Positions 24,036-34,689 of a DNA stretch of 64,000 nt are shown piece after piece. A program made the position numbers and the translations under genes. The notes beneath the pieces were generated by a model. The model had not been told where the DNA came from. It worked only from the letters and a program-made list of their open reading frames with translations, and did not search any database. The stretch's first letter is position 1. The number at the start of each line of letters is the position of its first letter. The stretch spans positions 24,759,398 through 24,823,397 of the forward strand of contig OX352773.1 in the NCBI GenBank assembly GCA_947095535.1. Reading direction: 5' to 3'. Source of the DNA: Poecilobothrus nobilitatus (Eukaryota > Arthropoda > Insecta > Diptera > Dolichopodidae).

Positions 24036-27000
24036 CAAATCGTAAATAATTAATTTGAAATGCAGATTTGAAAGACTGATGAATTAATTTAAAACTAAAT
24101 AAAAATCTTAAGATTTTAATGCAAATCGAAATCAAGTCTTTGTAATTATTTTTTAATTTTATACGAAAAAGTTAGGAAGAAAATTGTAATGCACATTTTT
24201 TTAAATCGTTTGAGTAAAATATCCACTTGAAACCTAAAATTTTCTTAGATAAATCATTAAAGTGTAAAAATTTAAAAAGAAATTAATATTTAATTTCTTT
24301 AGAATTTCATTTATTGTTTCATTCTTGTAATGGTTTTCAGATCGAAATTGAATGAATTGAAAGGTATTATGTTTTTTTCTTTTAAGAACTTCATTTAAAT
24401 CTTCTTCTAGAATATATTTTATTTATTGTTTTAAAAGGAAGCATACACCAAAAACGCTAAATAACATGTTGAAGAATGGAAATGAATGCCTTAAAGTAAA
24501 ATTATCATTACGATTATTACTTCTAAAATTTCAGTTTATTTTTGGTATCTGCTGAGATCTTAAATTTAAATTTAGTTGATATTGAATTTAATTTTTTATT
24601 TAACTAAATTGAAAAATGAAAAACTGAAAAATTTCAATAATTTTAATGGTCTGAACACAATATTCATTTATTTAAATTTAAAAATGGCTGAAATAATAAA
24701 TTAAAAAAATGTCCATTATAATAATGATTTTGGGTATAAGAAAAAAAAAAAAATGATAGACAATAAAACTGGGAATAGAATTTATTAAAAAAAAGATAAA
24801 TTTTCCAACCATAACGGTGTGAAAAATTGCTAAAAATTTTTCTTTTACGTTTTTCGATTATTTAAAAAAAAAAGTTTTATTTAATGGATTCTTCATTTTT
24901 TTTCTAATAGAATTTTAATTAGTCAAATTTTCACTATAAAATTCTTAATTTTAAATAACAAACAAATTTTTAAAGTAATTTAAAAGTTTTTATAATGGCA
25001 AAAAATTTTGGAAAAGTAAAATTTTTTAAATGAAATTTAAATGATAGTTTAAAGTTTAAAGTTCATATTATGATATTCAGTATTGATGAGAAATTTTTAA
25101 TCCTTGTTTTAAAATTTAAAATATAAGATTAATACAAAACAAAACAACGCTTATAAACTGTTTTCATTTTATTTTTTATTTTTTGGTTTAATTAAAGGTT
25201 TAATGCATATTTTAAAATATGGAGAATCTTAAAATTAGAGATAATAATAAGAGATAAAATGAATTTGAACATTAATTTCATATTTTCAAATAAAAATACG
25301 AGTTTAGATGCAGTAAAATGCAAAAAATTAGATTGAATTCAAGATCAATTTTTTGGCATTCGGCCTAATAAGCCTAACTAAGCTTGAACTCAAATTTTAT
25401 TTTTATTCAAACAAAATCTACATCTGAACTTGTAGTTTTGATTTGAAAATATGAGACTGCTGAGTTTTATCCATTCGGCCAAAAATTAATTTCAAACTGA
25501 AATTGCAAAACAGGTTCTTAAAATTATTTTTTTTTAATTGATTCGAATCAAGGTCGAGTTGCTAAGTATTCTTATGATAGAAAATAATTGAAAAATAGGA
25601 GGAAAATAGATTTTTCTATAGTAATAGGAATTTGTTATGAAGAACAATAAAATAAAGATTAAAATTTGAATGAGAGTTTCATTAATATCAGATGTTATTG
25701 AAGTTTTTTTTTTTATACGCTACTGAAACTCTAGGAGCGGACTTCTTTATACAAAATGATTGTAGGTTTGAATAAGAGGGAAAGGAGCTGAAGAGAAATA
25801 ACAAGATAGAGAAGAGTTGGTAGATAAATTGAACACGAACCTATTTGCAAATTGTACAATGAATCAATTTTTCTTACTTTTGATTTTTTCTTACTTTTGA
25901 TTTTTTACTAATGATGAATGACAATTTTCGAAAGTTATCCAGAATCGTAATACCCTATTAACTTACAAGATTTTATATTTAAATCTTAGATTCTATATAC
26001 AGATTAATTTAATACAAGCATTTTAACTATTTTAAAATGGTGTATAAGAGTTCATAGGTTAGGAGCTCAAAATTAATTAAAGTTATATAAATAAAAAATT
26101 ATATTGGAGTGGGATTTTGCCATTTTCTTTCACACGTTTTTTTTTTTTTTTTTTCCTATTAAATTCGTTATTTATACTTCAATTAAGTTAAATTAGAATA
26201 AGTATTCAGTATGATAACTTAAAAGTTATTTAACAAAAAAATATATTATGTAATGTTTATGAATTTTTTTTTTTCTAAGAAAATATTTTGCTTTAGGTTT
26301 AATTTTTACTTGTAAACTCTTTAATATAAAGTTTAATATACAAAGAAAAAAAAAAAAAAAAAAAACAAATTAAAAATATTTTGAAAATTTTCCATTTTAA
26401 AATTTATATAAATAATAAAGTTTTTCCCAGAAAAAAAAAAAAAAAAAAACAAATTCTTTTTGAATTCATATTCATGTATTTTGTTACCTTGAACTGATTA
26501 CATTTTTTTTCATTCTAAGTATTTTATTTAAATTTAATAATTTTAGGCAAATGTAAATATGAGTTTTAATAGAAGAAAATATTTTTTTTTTTTTTCCTTT
26601 TTTTATATATAATATTTTTTAAATGTTCAAATTTATTTTTTCGTATTATCCTGATCACTGTTTTGATATTAAATACATACACACACACATACACACACAC
26701 ACACACACACATACACATACTGATTTATATATAAATGATAAATTATTTTATTGGATATACAAAAATTTCAATTTATTTCAATTTTAATATACATCCTGTT
26801 TTATATCAAATCAAAATATTTAATTGCATTAATCCTTTTCCTTTTTGGAAAACTTGCATATGAATTGGAACCCTAACAATTTTTAATAAAAAAAAAAAAA
26901 AGAATATTATATGAAATGTTTTTTTAATGTCATTGAAAGATTTTTAAGTTTTTTTTTTTTTGTGTAGTGTAGTGTAGATGTATTTTTTTATTTTATTTAT

Positions 27001-27620
27001 TTATTTTTTTTTTTTTTGTTCCATTTATCAAAAAATATGAAATTCAAATTTTTTAAATTTAAATTTTATAATTATAAATTAAATTTTTTGTAATCTAATA
27101 TAATTTAATTCGATAAAAATTTTTAATTTAAATTAAAATTAAATTTAATAATTTTTTTTTTTTTTTGTATTAATAATCAGTAAAAAAAAAAAATGTATTA
27201 TTGTGTTGTTTTTGTGTGTATCCTTAAGAATTTATTGGAAATTTTTCATAATAGAATTCAAAAAAAAGTTATCTTATAACTTTTCTCAACGTTTTTTGTT
27301 TAGCATTTAAAAAAAAATTATAAAATATATAAAAAAATATTTTTTATTCAAATTTTTTCAAATTTCTCACTGTAATTTTTTTGCTTTTAATTGAATTTTA
27401 ATTCAAATTAATTCCGTGAAAAATCGTACCTGAAACGAAACAAAACAAAAAAATGGGAATAAATAAATTTATGATAGTAAATAAAAATTGTTTTTAATTG
27501 ATTTTTTTTTTTTTTTTTTTGAAATTTGAATATTAAAAAAATTTAATTTAATTATTTTAAAAACTTAATTTAATTTTTTATTATTCGTGTTTTTTTTTTT
27601 CCTAAAATATCCCCATAATA
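24036..27620. other. Gene-free AT-rich DNA with homopolymers
   Basis: No gene seen. Apart from the (CA)n tract listed separately, the region holds many poly-T and poly-A runs of 15-20 and a GTGTAGTGTAGTGTAG pentamer repeat near 26,962. Strong A/T bias makes all frames low complexity. Confidence 0.55.
26674..26720. repeat. (CA)n microsatellite
   Basis: An AC/CA run with three ATAC interruptions, beginning at about 26,674. Confidence 0.95.
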
Positions 27621-28460
27621 TCCAGTACACAAATGTAGTTTTTAGGTTATAATAAATTTGCCTTTATTCGTTTATAACACCTTAGAAGAGACGAGATTAA
27701 TATACGATATATTCCGAATCGATTTAGCCATGTACGTCGGTCCGTACAATGATGGAAAAACTAATGTAATAGGAATTCTGAAATTTTTATCATTGCTGCT
27801 TTGAAAAATTGTTAATTCGAAATTGAGAAAGTTCGACTGGCTAAATTGTAAAAGTTCGACTGTCATTTTCGAATAACTATCATACAACTTCTGTTTTTTT
27901 TTTATGTATATGTATATTAAAATAACTAAGTGTCTGTTGAAGCTAGATATCAGAAATTTTGCCAAAAAAAAATTAAGTCTTATGCCTAAAATTTGGTTGT
28001 TGTAGCAAAACATGTTCGGATAGTTGCCATACAATTTGTATTTTTTTTATATATATGAAAATTACTTAGTGTTTATTGATTAACACAAGTTACATTTTAT
28101 TCCAACAACTTCTAAAAAGTTTTGTTAGTCTCTAGATTAGCAAGTTCCGATAACTGCAATATAACTTATTTTTTTATATGAGTATAGCTTCAGTGTCTAT
28201 ATAAGCTGCAGATCTGAATTAAAATTTTGTCAAAAGAATTTATAATTTTTATAATAACGATTTCTGCAAATTTGATTTGTCTATCAACTACAGATTAGAG
28301 TAGCTATTATTAAACTCCAAAATTTACATAAATTTATCTTAAATAAGTTAGATATCTGAAATTTTGTAAAATATAATTAAAATTGTATGGTATAACAGCA
28401 TTAATTGAGTTCATACTGGTATGCTAGAGATAGCACAGTCAACTTTACACTCTTCCTCGA
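27621..28460 (+). repeat. INE-1/DINE-1-like dispersed repeat, longest copy, with internal minisatellite
   Basis: The head has AATAAATTTGCC, ACACCTTAGAAGAGACGAG and AATCGATTTAGCCATGTACG, then TCGGTCCGTAC, the fly-type core. About three degenerate units of roughly 135-150 bp follow, each marked by a GATAxCTGxCATACAA-like motif near 27,875, 28,022 and 28,155 and by TCTGAAATTTTG-like strings. The end (GCTAGAGATAGCACAGTC, then CACTCTTCCTCGATTTTT) resembles the 3' end of such elements as I know them from flies. It is non-autonomous and carries no real ORF; the 120-codon antisense frame at 27672-28034 is a by-product. Confidence 0.6.
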
Positions 28461-29909
28461 TTTTTTTTTAAAATTTATTAAAATAAATTTTGTATGCAAA
28501 TATAGTTTTATTTTTATATAAAAAAAATTTTTGTTTTTAATTGAAATTTGAAGGTAAAAGTCAAAAATTTTTTTATTATTTGAATAAAAGTTAAATTTTG
28601 TGTTAAAAAATATGAATAGATAGTTTAATATTTATGCATGAACAACATAATATAGAAATCCTTCTTCAATTCCCTCTTCACCTCAATCATAAGTTTTACA
28701 ACTATTATCTCTCTAGATCATCATAGTGAATTAATATGATATCAGTACTGGACCCTGTTATATTATTTAAATGTTTGCTTTTAAAGATATGAAGATTTTG
28801 GACATCAAATTGATTTAAACTTATTATAAAAAAGAAATATCTTTTTGTTCCATTTAGATTCCTTTTTTTTTAAAAAAAAGGGATGAAATCATCAATTTTT
28901 CTAGTAAAATCAGAATTGTATTACACATAATATAAAAATTTTTGTTTTCATAATGGAATTCTTTAAAAAAAAGTAATAACCATCTTGAAACGTGGTAGCC
29001 AAGTTTTGGCTTATCTTAAGCATTTTAATGAAGGATAATGAATTTTTGATTATTGTATATCATATTGTTATCATATCTTATCCAAATCTAATTAAGATTC
29101 ACAGTTAGATTAGATCTAGATTATTATTTAAGAGATGTAATAAATACTGGAACATTTTGATGTAAATTTATAACGTTTCCTCTATATTACAACATTGTGT
29201 AAATTTTACCTTCATTTATAATACTTGTGTCAGCCCTACTAAACACTTAGTTATTTAACACTAAAATTTTCATTTTATTTTTAAAATTGTAATTTTTAAT
29301 TCTCATTCTTTGATATTTGATGATGTTATACTAAAGTCAATAGTAGATACATGTATACAACAGAATTGAAAACTGCTAACTATTACTATTATTAATATTA
29401 AAAAAAAATTTTCGATATTTAATTGTATATTTGTACCTCAATTTAACAAAAAAACAAAAAAAACAAAAAAAACAAAAAGGAAAAATGAAAAATGAAAAAT
29501 TCAAAATTCTTAAATAAAAAGTTTGAAAATAATTCGAAAATTTTAATTACAAAAACTTTTCTATTATTATATTTAATTTAATTTTTTATTTTTTCACCCT
29601 TCTTTAATTTCAATTAAATACAAATTTTATTATCAAACTTTTCATTAAATTTCTCTTTTTTTTTTGTAATTATGTTACACCATACTTAAATTTTAATTAG
29701 TGGTAAAAGAATTTTTATTTTATTTCAAAATGGTAAAAGTTAAAAAAATTTAAAAAAAAAGAAAATTGTTGGGTGAAAAAAAAAAAAAAAAATTGCAATA
29801 TAACAATCTAATAAATTTTTTTTTTTTTTTTTATATTTTCTTTCATTTTATTTCCAAAATTAGTCTTAACTTATAAAAATCAAATCAATTTATTCTTTTT
29901 TTGTTTTGT
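28461..29909. other. Gene-free AT-rich DNA
   Basis: Nothing recognisable. A (CAAAAAAAA)n-like patch lies at about 29,450-29,478. Confidence 0.55.
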
Positions 29910-29962
29910 TTTCTTCTCCATTTTGTTAAGAGTTTTTAACTTGTAACAAAATGGAGAAGAAA
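29910..29962. repeat. Perfect 19-bp inverted repeat (hairpin)
   Basis: The arm TTTCTTCTCCATTTTGTTA (29910-29928) is exactly complementary to 29944-29962, with a 15-nt loop. Perfect 19-bp arms are unlikely by chance. No A-tail, promoter box or flanking duplication was seen. It could be the core of a tiny foldback element or a transcript hairpin. Confidence 0.8.
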
Positions 29963-30720
29963 TATTTTATACAAAATATCTCTAATAAGCCATAGTATTT
30001 CATTTATATATTAAACCGTTATATTATTTTTGTTCTTGTCTTTATTATGTTTATTTTCCGTTATAAGAAAAAATCAGCTGTCTCCACCACAGGACCGACC
30101 GCCACTACACAAAAAGTACAATGCCAAAATTTATAGATTTTTTACATAATAATTTATATCAAAGCAAAATAACTTCTAATAATTTAATAACATTTTGTTT
30201 TATTCAATAAAAATAATTATATGCAATGAAATCGTAAAAATATATGTACATTCATTCATACATCCATTTATTATTATTATTATTGTAATGTAGATACATG
30301 ATTTTTTTTTTCATTCAAAAAATAATATTAAAAGTAAAAAATAATAAAAACTGTAAACAAATACAAAAGAAACATAAGATTAATATTAAATCTGCTAACA
30401 AAAATTTTACTGTTTTAATTTTATGTCATCAACAAATGAATAATATGCATTGGCATAGATATAAGTACATGCATATGTATGTATAAAAATTTTTAGAGAT
30501 ATAAAAAAGAACAAAAGAAAAATTGTTCATATAAATTCATATGGAGTGTTATGTATGAAATTTGGACTTAGAAAAAAAAAATTAAATAAAAGTTAAAGTT
30601 AGTCGGATCAAAAAATGTTCTATGGCAAAGTTGTTCCTCTTTACTTGTTAACTTTTTCTTAATAATTTTTCTCACAAAACTTTTCTGTTACGAAATATTC
30701 GTAAAAAACTTAAAAAGTAC
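29963..30720. other. Gene-free AT-rich DNA with one short GC-richer patch
   Basis: A patch at about 30,075-30,125 (CTGTCTCCACCACAGGACCG, then ACCGCCACTACAC) stands out in composition but is too short to classify. The rest is A/T-rich. Confidence 0.5.
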
Positions 30721-30729
30721 ACTAGTAAA

Positions 30730-30990
30730 TTACCACTTGCGGTTGTCCGATTTGCTCCAAAAGCTTATCAATCCGAGATATTTACGTCAAAACCTTAAAT
30801 ATGAAATTTCAAAAAATTCCGCTCAGTCGTTTAAGCTGTACACTTGCCCACAGACATACCCACATACGCACCCATACACACACACACACATACACACACA
30901 GACGGACATCATGCTGAAAAATTTTTTATAGCCTTCTCCACACCGGAGTAGTGCATTTTTGCGAAAATCTCGGGTACAAATTTTAGTATG
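30730..30990 (+). repeat. Dispersed-repeat relic with embedded (CA)n
   Basis: The stretch 30,735-30,990 is markedly less AT-rich than its flanks. It contains AGATATTTACGTCAAAACCT, TGCCCACAGACATACCC, a (CA)n run (about 30,874-30,900), GACGGACATCATGCTGAA and GCCTTCTCCACACCGGAG. The pattern of a (CA)n followed by a GACGGACAT motif is typical of old dispersed repeats of flies and mosquitoes. The 64-codon frame across it (30737-30931) has no domain and is not taken as a gene. Confidence 0.45.
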
Positions 30991-31344
30991 AAAACAATAC
31001 CTACCTTATACATTAATGTATGCGGTCGGTAAAGAGAAAAAGTAATTCTGGAAAGGAAATATAATCATTTTGTCGATTTTGATTGAAAAAAAATTTTTTT
31101 TTTTTTTTTTCTGTTTCCTTCTACTACTTAGATTATCATTTTAATAAAATATACATATTTAATCAAACATAAATATATAAATACAAAATTATAATTATAT
31201 GAATATACTAAAAATATACATTTGTTTTTAATTAAGTTAAATTTTACATTTTGACTGTATTAACATTGTTGCTGTTATACGTTTATATATATATATATAT
31301 TATAATATAAATTTATACAAAAAATATGTATATACTTAAATTTT
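30991..31344. other. Gene-free AT-rich DNA
   Basis: Poly-A/poly-T and a short (TA)n near 31,290. Nothing else seen. Confidence 0.55.
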
Positions 31345-31985
31345 TAAAATGATTTTTTTACCATTTCCACTTGTTTTTTTAATAATTTTTAGCATATTTT
31401 TGAATATTATTTCTGCTGTTTCAGTTAAAACTTAACATTTACCTTATAAATAAGAATTTTCAGCAAAAAAAGGAGTTTTTTTTTGTAAAAATCCGAAATT
31501 GATAACTAAATTTTAACACCTGGAAATGGATTTTGAAATTACTAAATCTTTAAAACGATTTTTCTAGCATTTCCAGTTGTTTTTTAATAATTTTTAGCAT
31601 ATTTTTGAATATTATTTCTGCTGTTTCAGTTAAAACTTAACATTTTCCTTATAAATAAGAATTTTCAGTAAAAAAAGGAGTTTTTTTTTGTAAAAATCCG
31701 AAATTGATAACTAAATTTTAACATCTGGAAATGGATTTTGAAATTACTAAATCTTTAAAACGATTTTTCTAGCATTTCCAGTTGTTTTTTAAAGATTTTT
31801 AGCATTTTTTTGAATACTATTTCTGCTGTTTCAGTGAAAACTGAACTTTTTCCTTATAAATAAGAATTTTAATTTTTAAAAGAAATTTAAAAAAGGAGGA
31901 CGTATTTTTAAATGTAAAAACGTAATCCGAAAGTCATGACTAAATTTTATCGCCTGTATATGGTTTTTGAAATTGTCAGATCAAT
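31345..31985 (+). repeat. Tandem array of a ~205-bp unit, three copies
   Basis: The unit marker CATTTCC(A)CTTG/CATTTCCAGTTG starts at 31362, 31568 and 31773 (spacings 206 and 205). Units 1 and 2 are nearly identical, sharing AATATTATTTCTGCTGTTTC, AGGAGTTTTTTTTTGTAAAA and ATCCGAAATTGATAACTAAA. Unit 3 is diverged and expanded (AAAAGGAGGACG). At each unit junction CTGGAAATG (31520-31528, 31725-31733) faces CATTTCCAG (31568-31576, 31773-31781), giving a potential 9-bp stem. No open frame follows the period. Confidence 0.9.
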
Positions 31986-33149
31986 AGGTTTGTAGTTGGG
32001 TTTTTGTATTTATTAATTGATCCAAGAAAAATTTCTCAATTTATGTATTTTTGTTATACGGATAACAAAAATCTAAAAAAAACAATCTAGAAGGAAAAAA
32101 ACTTCTTGGAACAAAATCTTGAAAAATGTTGAATTAAATTTCTTTGTTTATTAAATTAATTTTGCAACCAATTTTAAAATTGCTTCTAATTATTATTTTA
32201 TATAGATATTTACAACAACAAAACATTTAAAATAGTGGAAAATATCGTGTTCAAAACGTAATTAAACAAATGATAGAAACGAAAATTTCGTATTTAACTC
32301 TCAAAATCTCTCCTAATTAATTTTTTTCTATATTTAAATAACAATGCACTTAAAATCTTTATGTAATTTTTAATTTTACTTTAACGTTTTTGTTCAAAGC
32401 ATCAATTTATCATGAAAAAACATATTAAGTATTCATTTTAATATAAAATTCTAGATTTTTTCATTCAAGAATTTTGTTTCCAAGATTTTGACACAAAAAA
32501 ATTTTAAGAATAAAAATTCCAAGATTTTCCCCATTCAAGATTATATTTTTCAAGACAATGTCAGGATCTCTCAAAGGTTCCCTAAATATTAATTAATTAT
32601 TATTAAAAAAGGAAAAATGTGGAAAGAAAAAAATTATGTAAACACAAAATATAAAAAAAAATTGGAAGGTTTAACATAATATCATAATTTATATATTCTT
32701 GAATTTAGGGTTTTTTTTTTTATTTTAAAATTTACTTTTGTTATTTTTAAATATAAAAGTAGCTAACGAGAGATTTCAGAAATTTTTCTTCCTAAATTTC
32801 ACTTTTTTTGAGATAGTATGATTTTGAAGAGCTCCTTGATTTCATATTAAATTGACTTAGTGTAACTATTTGAATAGCCGTGTATATGATGTTGTCTGTT
32901 TACCTCTTGTTTATTGTTTCTTTAACAACCTATTAGTTAACAAGAAATTAAGGCAACCTAACTTATGCATTCATTAATCTAGTGAAAATTTTAAAAAAAT
33001 TCATAAGGACGAATTTTATGTAAATTCTTTTAATTTGAAGAAGAAAAAGTTTAGATGATTTTAGGATATGCTCTTAAGTGTTAGTATATACTTTTTTAAA
33101 ACTTTTTTTTCTTTTAAGAACTTTTAAAAAGTTCTTTTTTATATTTAAA
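31986..33149. other. Gene-free AT-rich DNA
   Basis: No gene or repeat recognised beyond a few short self-similar strings (CAAGATTTTG, CAAGATTTTC, CAAGATTATA) at 32,460-32,550. Confidence 0.5.
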
Positions 33150-34680
33150 CTAGAAAATCCCCTGCGCAATTGCACAATTTCTATAGATTCAAAAACATTT
33201 ACGTTATCATACTAACTCCCTTAATAAACTACCTAAAAATTTCATTTTTACATCAGCACCATCAAAAAACGTTGGAATCACTTACTTACTTGATGTAATA
33301 GAAAAAAAACATAAAACAAATCTAAGCACATAAAATTAAAAATGTTAGGTACAGTTTATTAATTTTTTCTCGCCGTTTTTTCGTGACGGTAATTTTTGAC
33401 AGTTTTTTAATTATTGAGAAAAAATGGTCCAAGCTAAAAACACATTCAGGGTAAAAGTTCGTGCCGATATGTCAACAATTTTTTGAAACACATGTATAAA
33501 GTGCACAATAAAAACCGGCGAAAAACCAACCAACACCAACCGCTGAGACATTTGTTTTTTTGTTACATTTAAAACACTCCTAATAGTCGAAATAATTTTA
33601 ATATTTTTTAAAATTATACTGTCTATTATTCTTTAGTTTGGAAAAAAAATTTTTATGTCAATGAAAAACAGTTGTTTTTGCCGCGAAATTATTTTAATTA
33701 CCAAAACTACTTTCAAGTCTTTTACGTTTACTTTTTTTTTGCTTGAAAAAAATTTGCTGAATTTATTTTATTTAAATGTACTTTGGAAGAAGTCTTTGGT
33801 ATATTTAATAAAAGATTCATGTCTCTGATAATGAAATTTCATAAATTTTCGGGGGCTTTTTTTTTTGTGAAGGTCGTTTTCGACAACTTTTTAATTTAAT
33901 GGTCTAATAATAAATTAGTACAAAATTATGAATCTTTAGAAGGCTTCTAAAATGATATTTTCTATGTTTTTTTCTTTTTTTTTTTAAGAAAAATATCCAT
34001 TTCTATAATATTTGGTAAGTTCCAGACTTCTGTTATGAAATATAATTATTTAAGTCTGCCGAATTTCATATTAATAAAAAAATGTCGAATATGTTAAGTC
34101 ATACCAGTTATACCAAAAATTTACCTTAAAAATCAAAATTTCAACCTAAATAAACAAAACTACTTTAAAGTCTACAGAAGCATTTACCAGCATTTATACT
34201 AATGAAAACAAAATCAAGAATAAAATCGGCCTATTATTTTTTCCTATTAACATGAGGCTTACTATAAACTTTGCGCTTTTCACTTTCAGGCGTTTTAATT
34301 TTATTAAGAGTACCGATTTTTATTTTCTTTTTTCCAAAACAAAGATTGAAAACTGCCAACAGAAGATTAATAATTTATTTTTAATATACCGCTGCGACCA
34401 GTTCATAATGGATGTGGCGGTCAAATTTAAAAATTAAAAATTTGCTGAATTTATATTTATTGAAAATGTGTTTTTTAAGTATGTACTATTCCTTTTTCCA
34501 CTGTACTCACTTTTAATGAATGGTTTGTATATCTGATAATACTTCTAGTGGAAAATTTGGTCACTCGTAATAATATTTACTAAATTTATTTACATTTTTA
34601 ATGAACGGTTCGTGTCTCTTGATAATACTTTGAGTCAAAGATTTGTGTCTCTGATAATAAAATTTTAAATTATTAAATAA
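33150..34680. repeat. Unclassified repetitive block with internal direct repeats
   Basis: It starts near a less AT-rich, almost palindromic string (CCCTGCGCAATTGCACA, 33,161). Several motifs recur in order: GACAGTTTTTTAATTA versus GACAACTTTTTAATTT (about 33,400 and 33,885); AAAACTACTTTCAAGTCT versus AAAACTACTTTAAAGTCT (about 33,702 and 34,158); TTTGCTGAATTTAT (33,752 and 34,440). TGTCTCTGATAAT-like strings lie near 33,820, 34,525, 34,608 and 34,645. This suggests an old duplication inside a decayed element. No terminal repeats or protein motif could be fixed. Confidence 0.45.
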
Positions 34681-34689
34681 GTATACAGA

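Noticed and set aside
27672..28034. 120-codon minus-strand frame
   Set aside because: It runs antisense through the INE-like repeat and contains no domain; its length follows from the repeat's local lack of stops.
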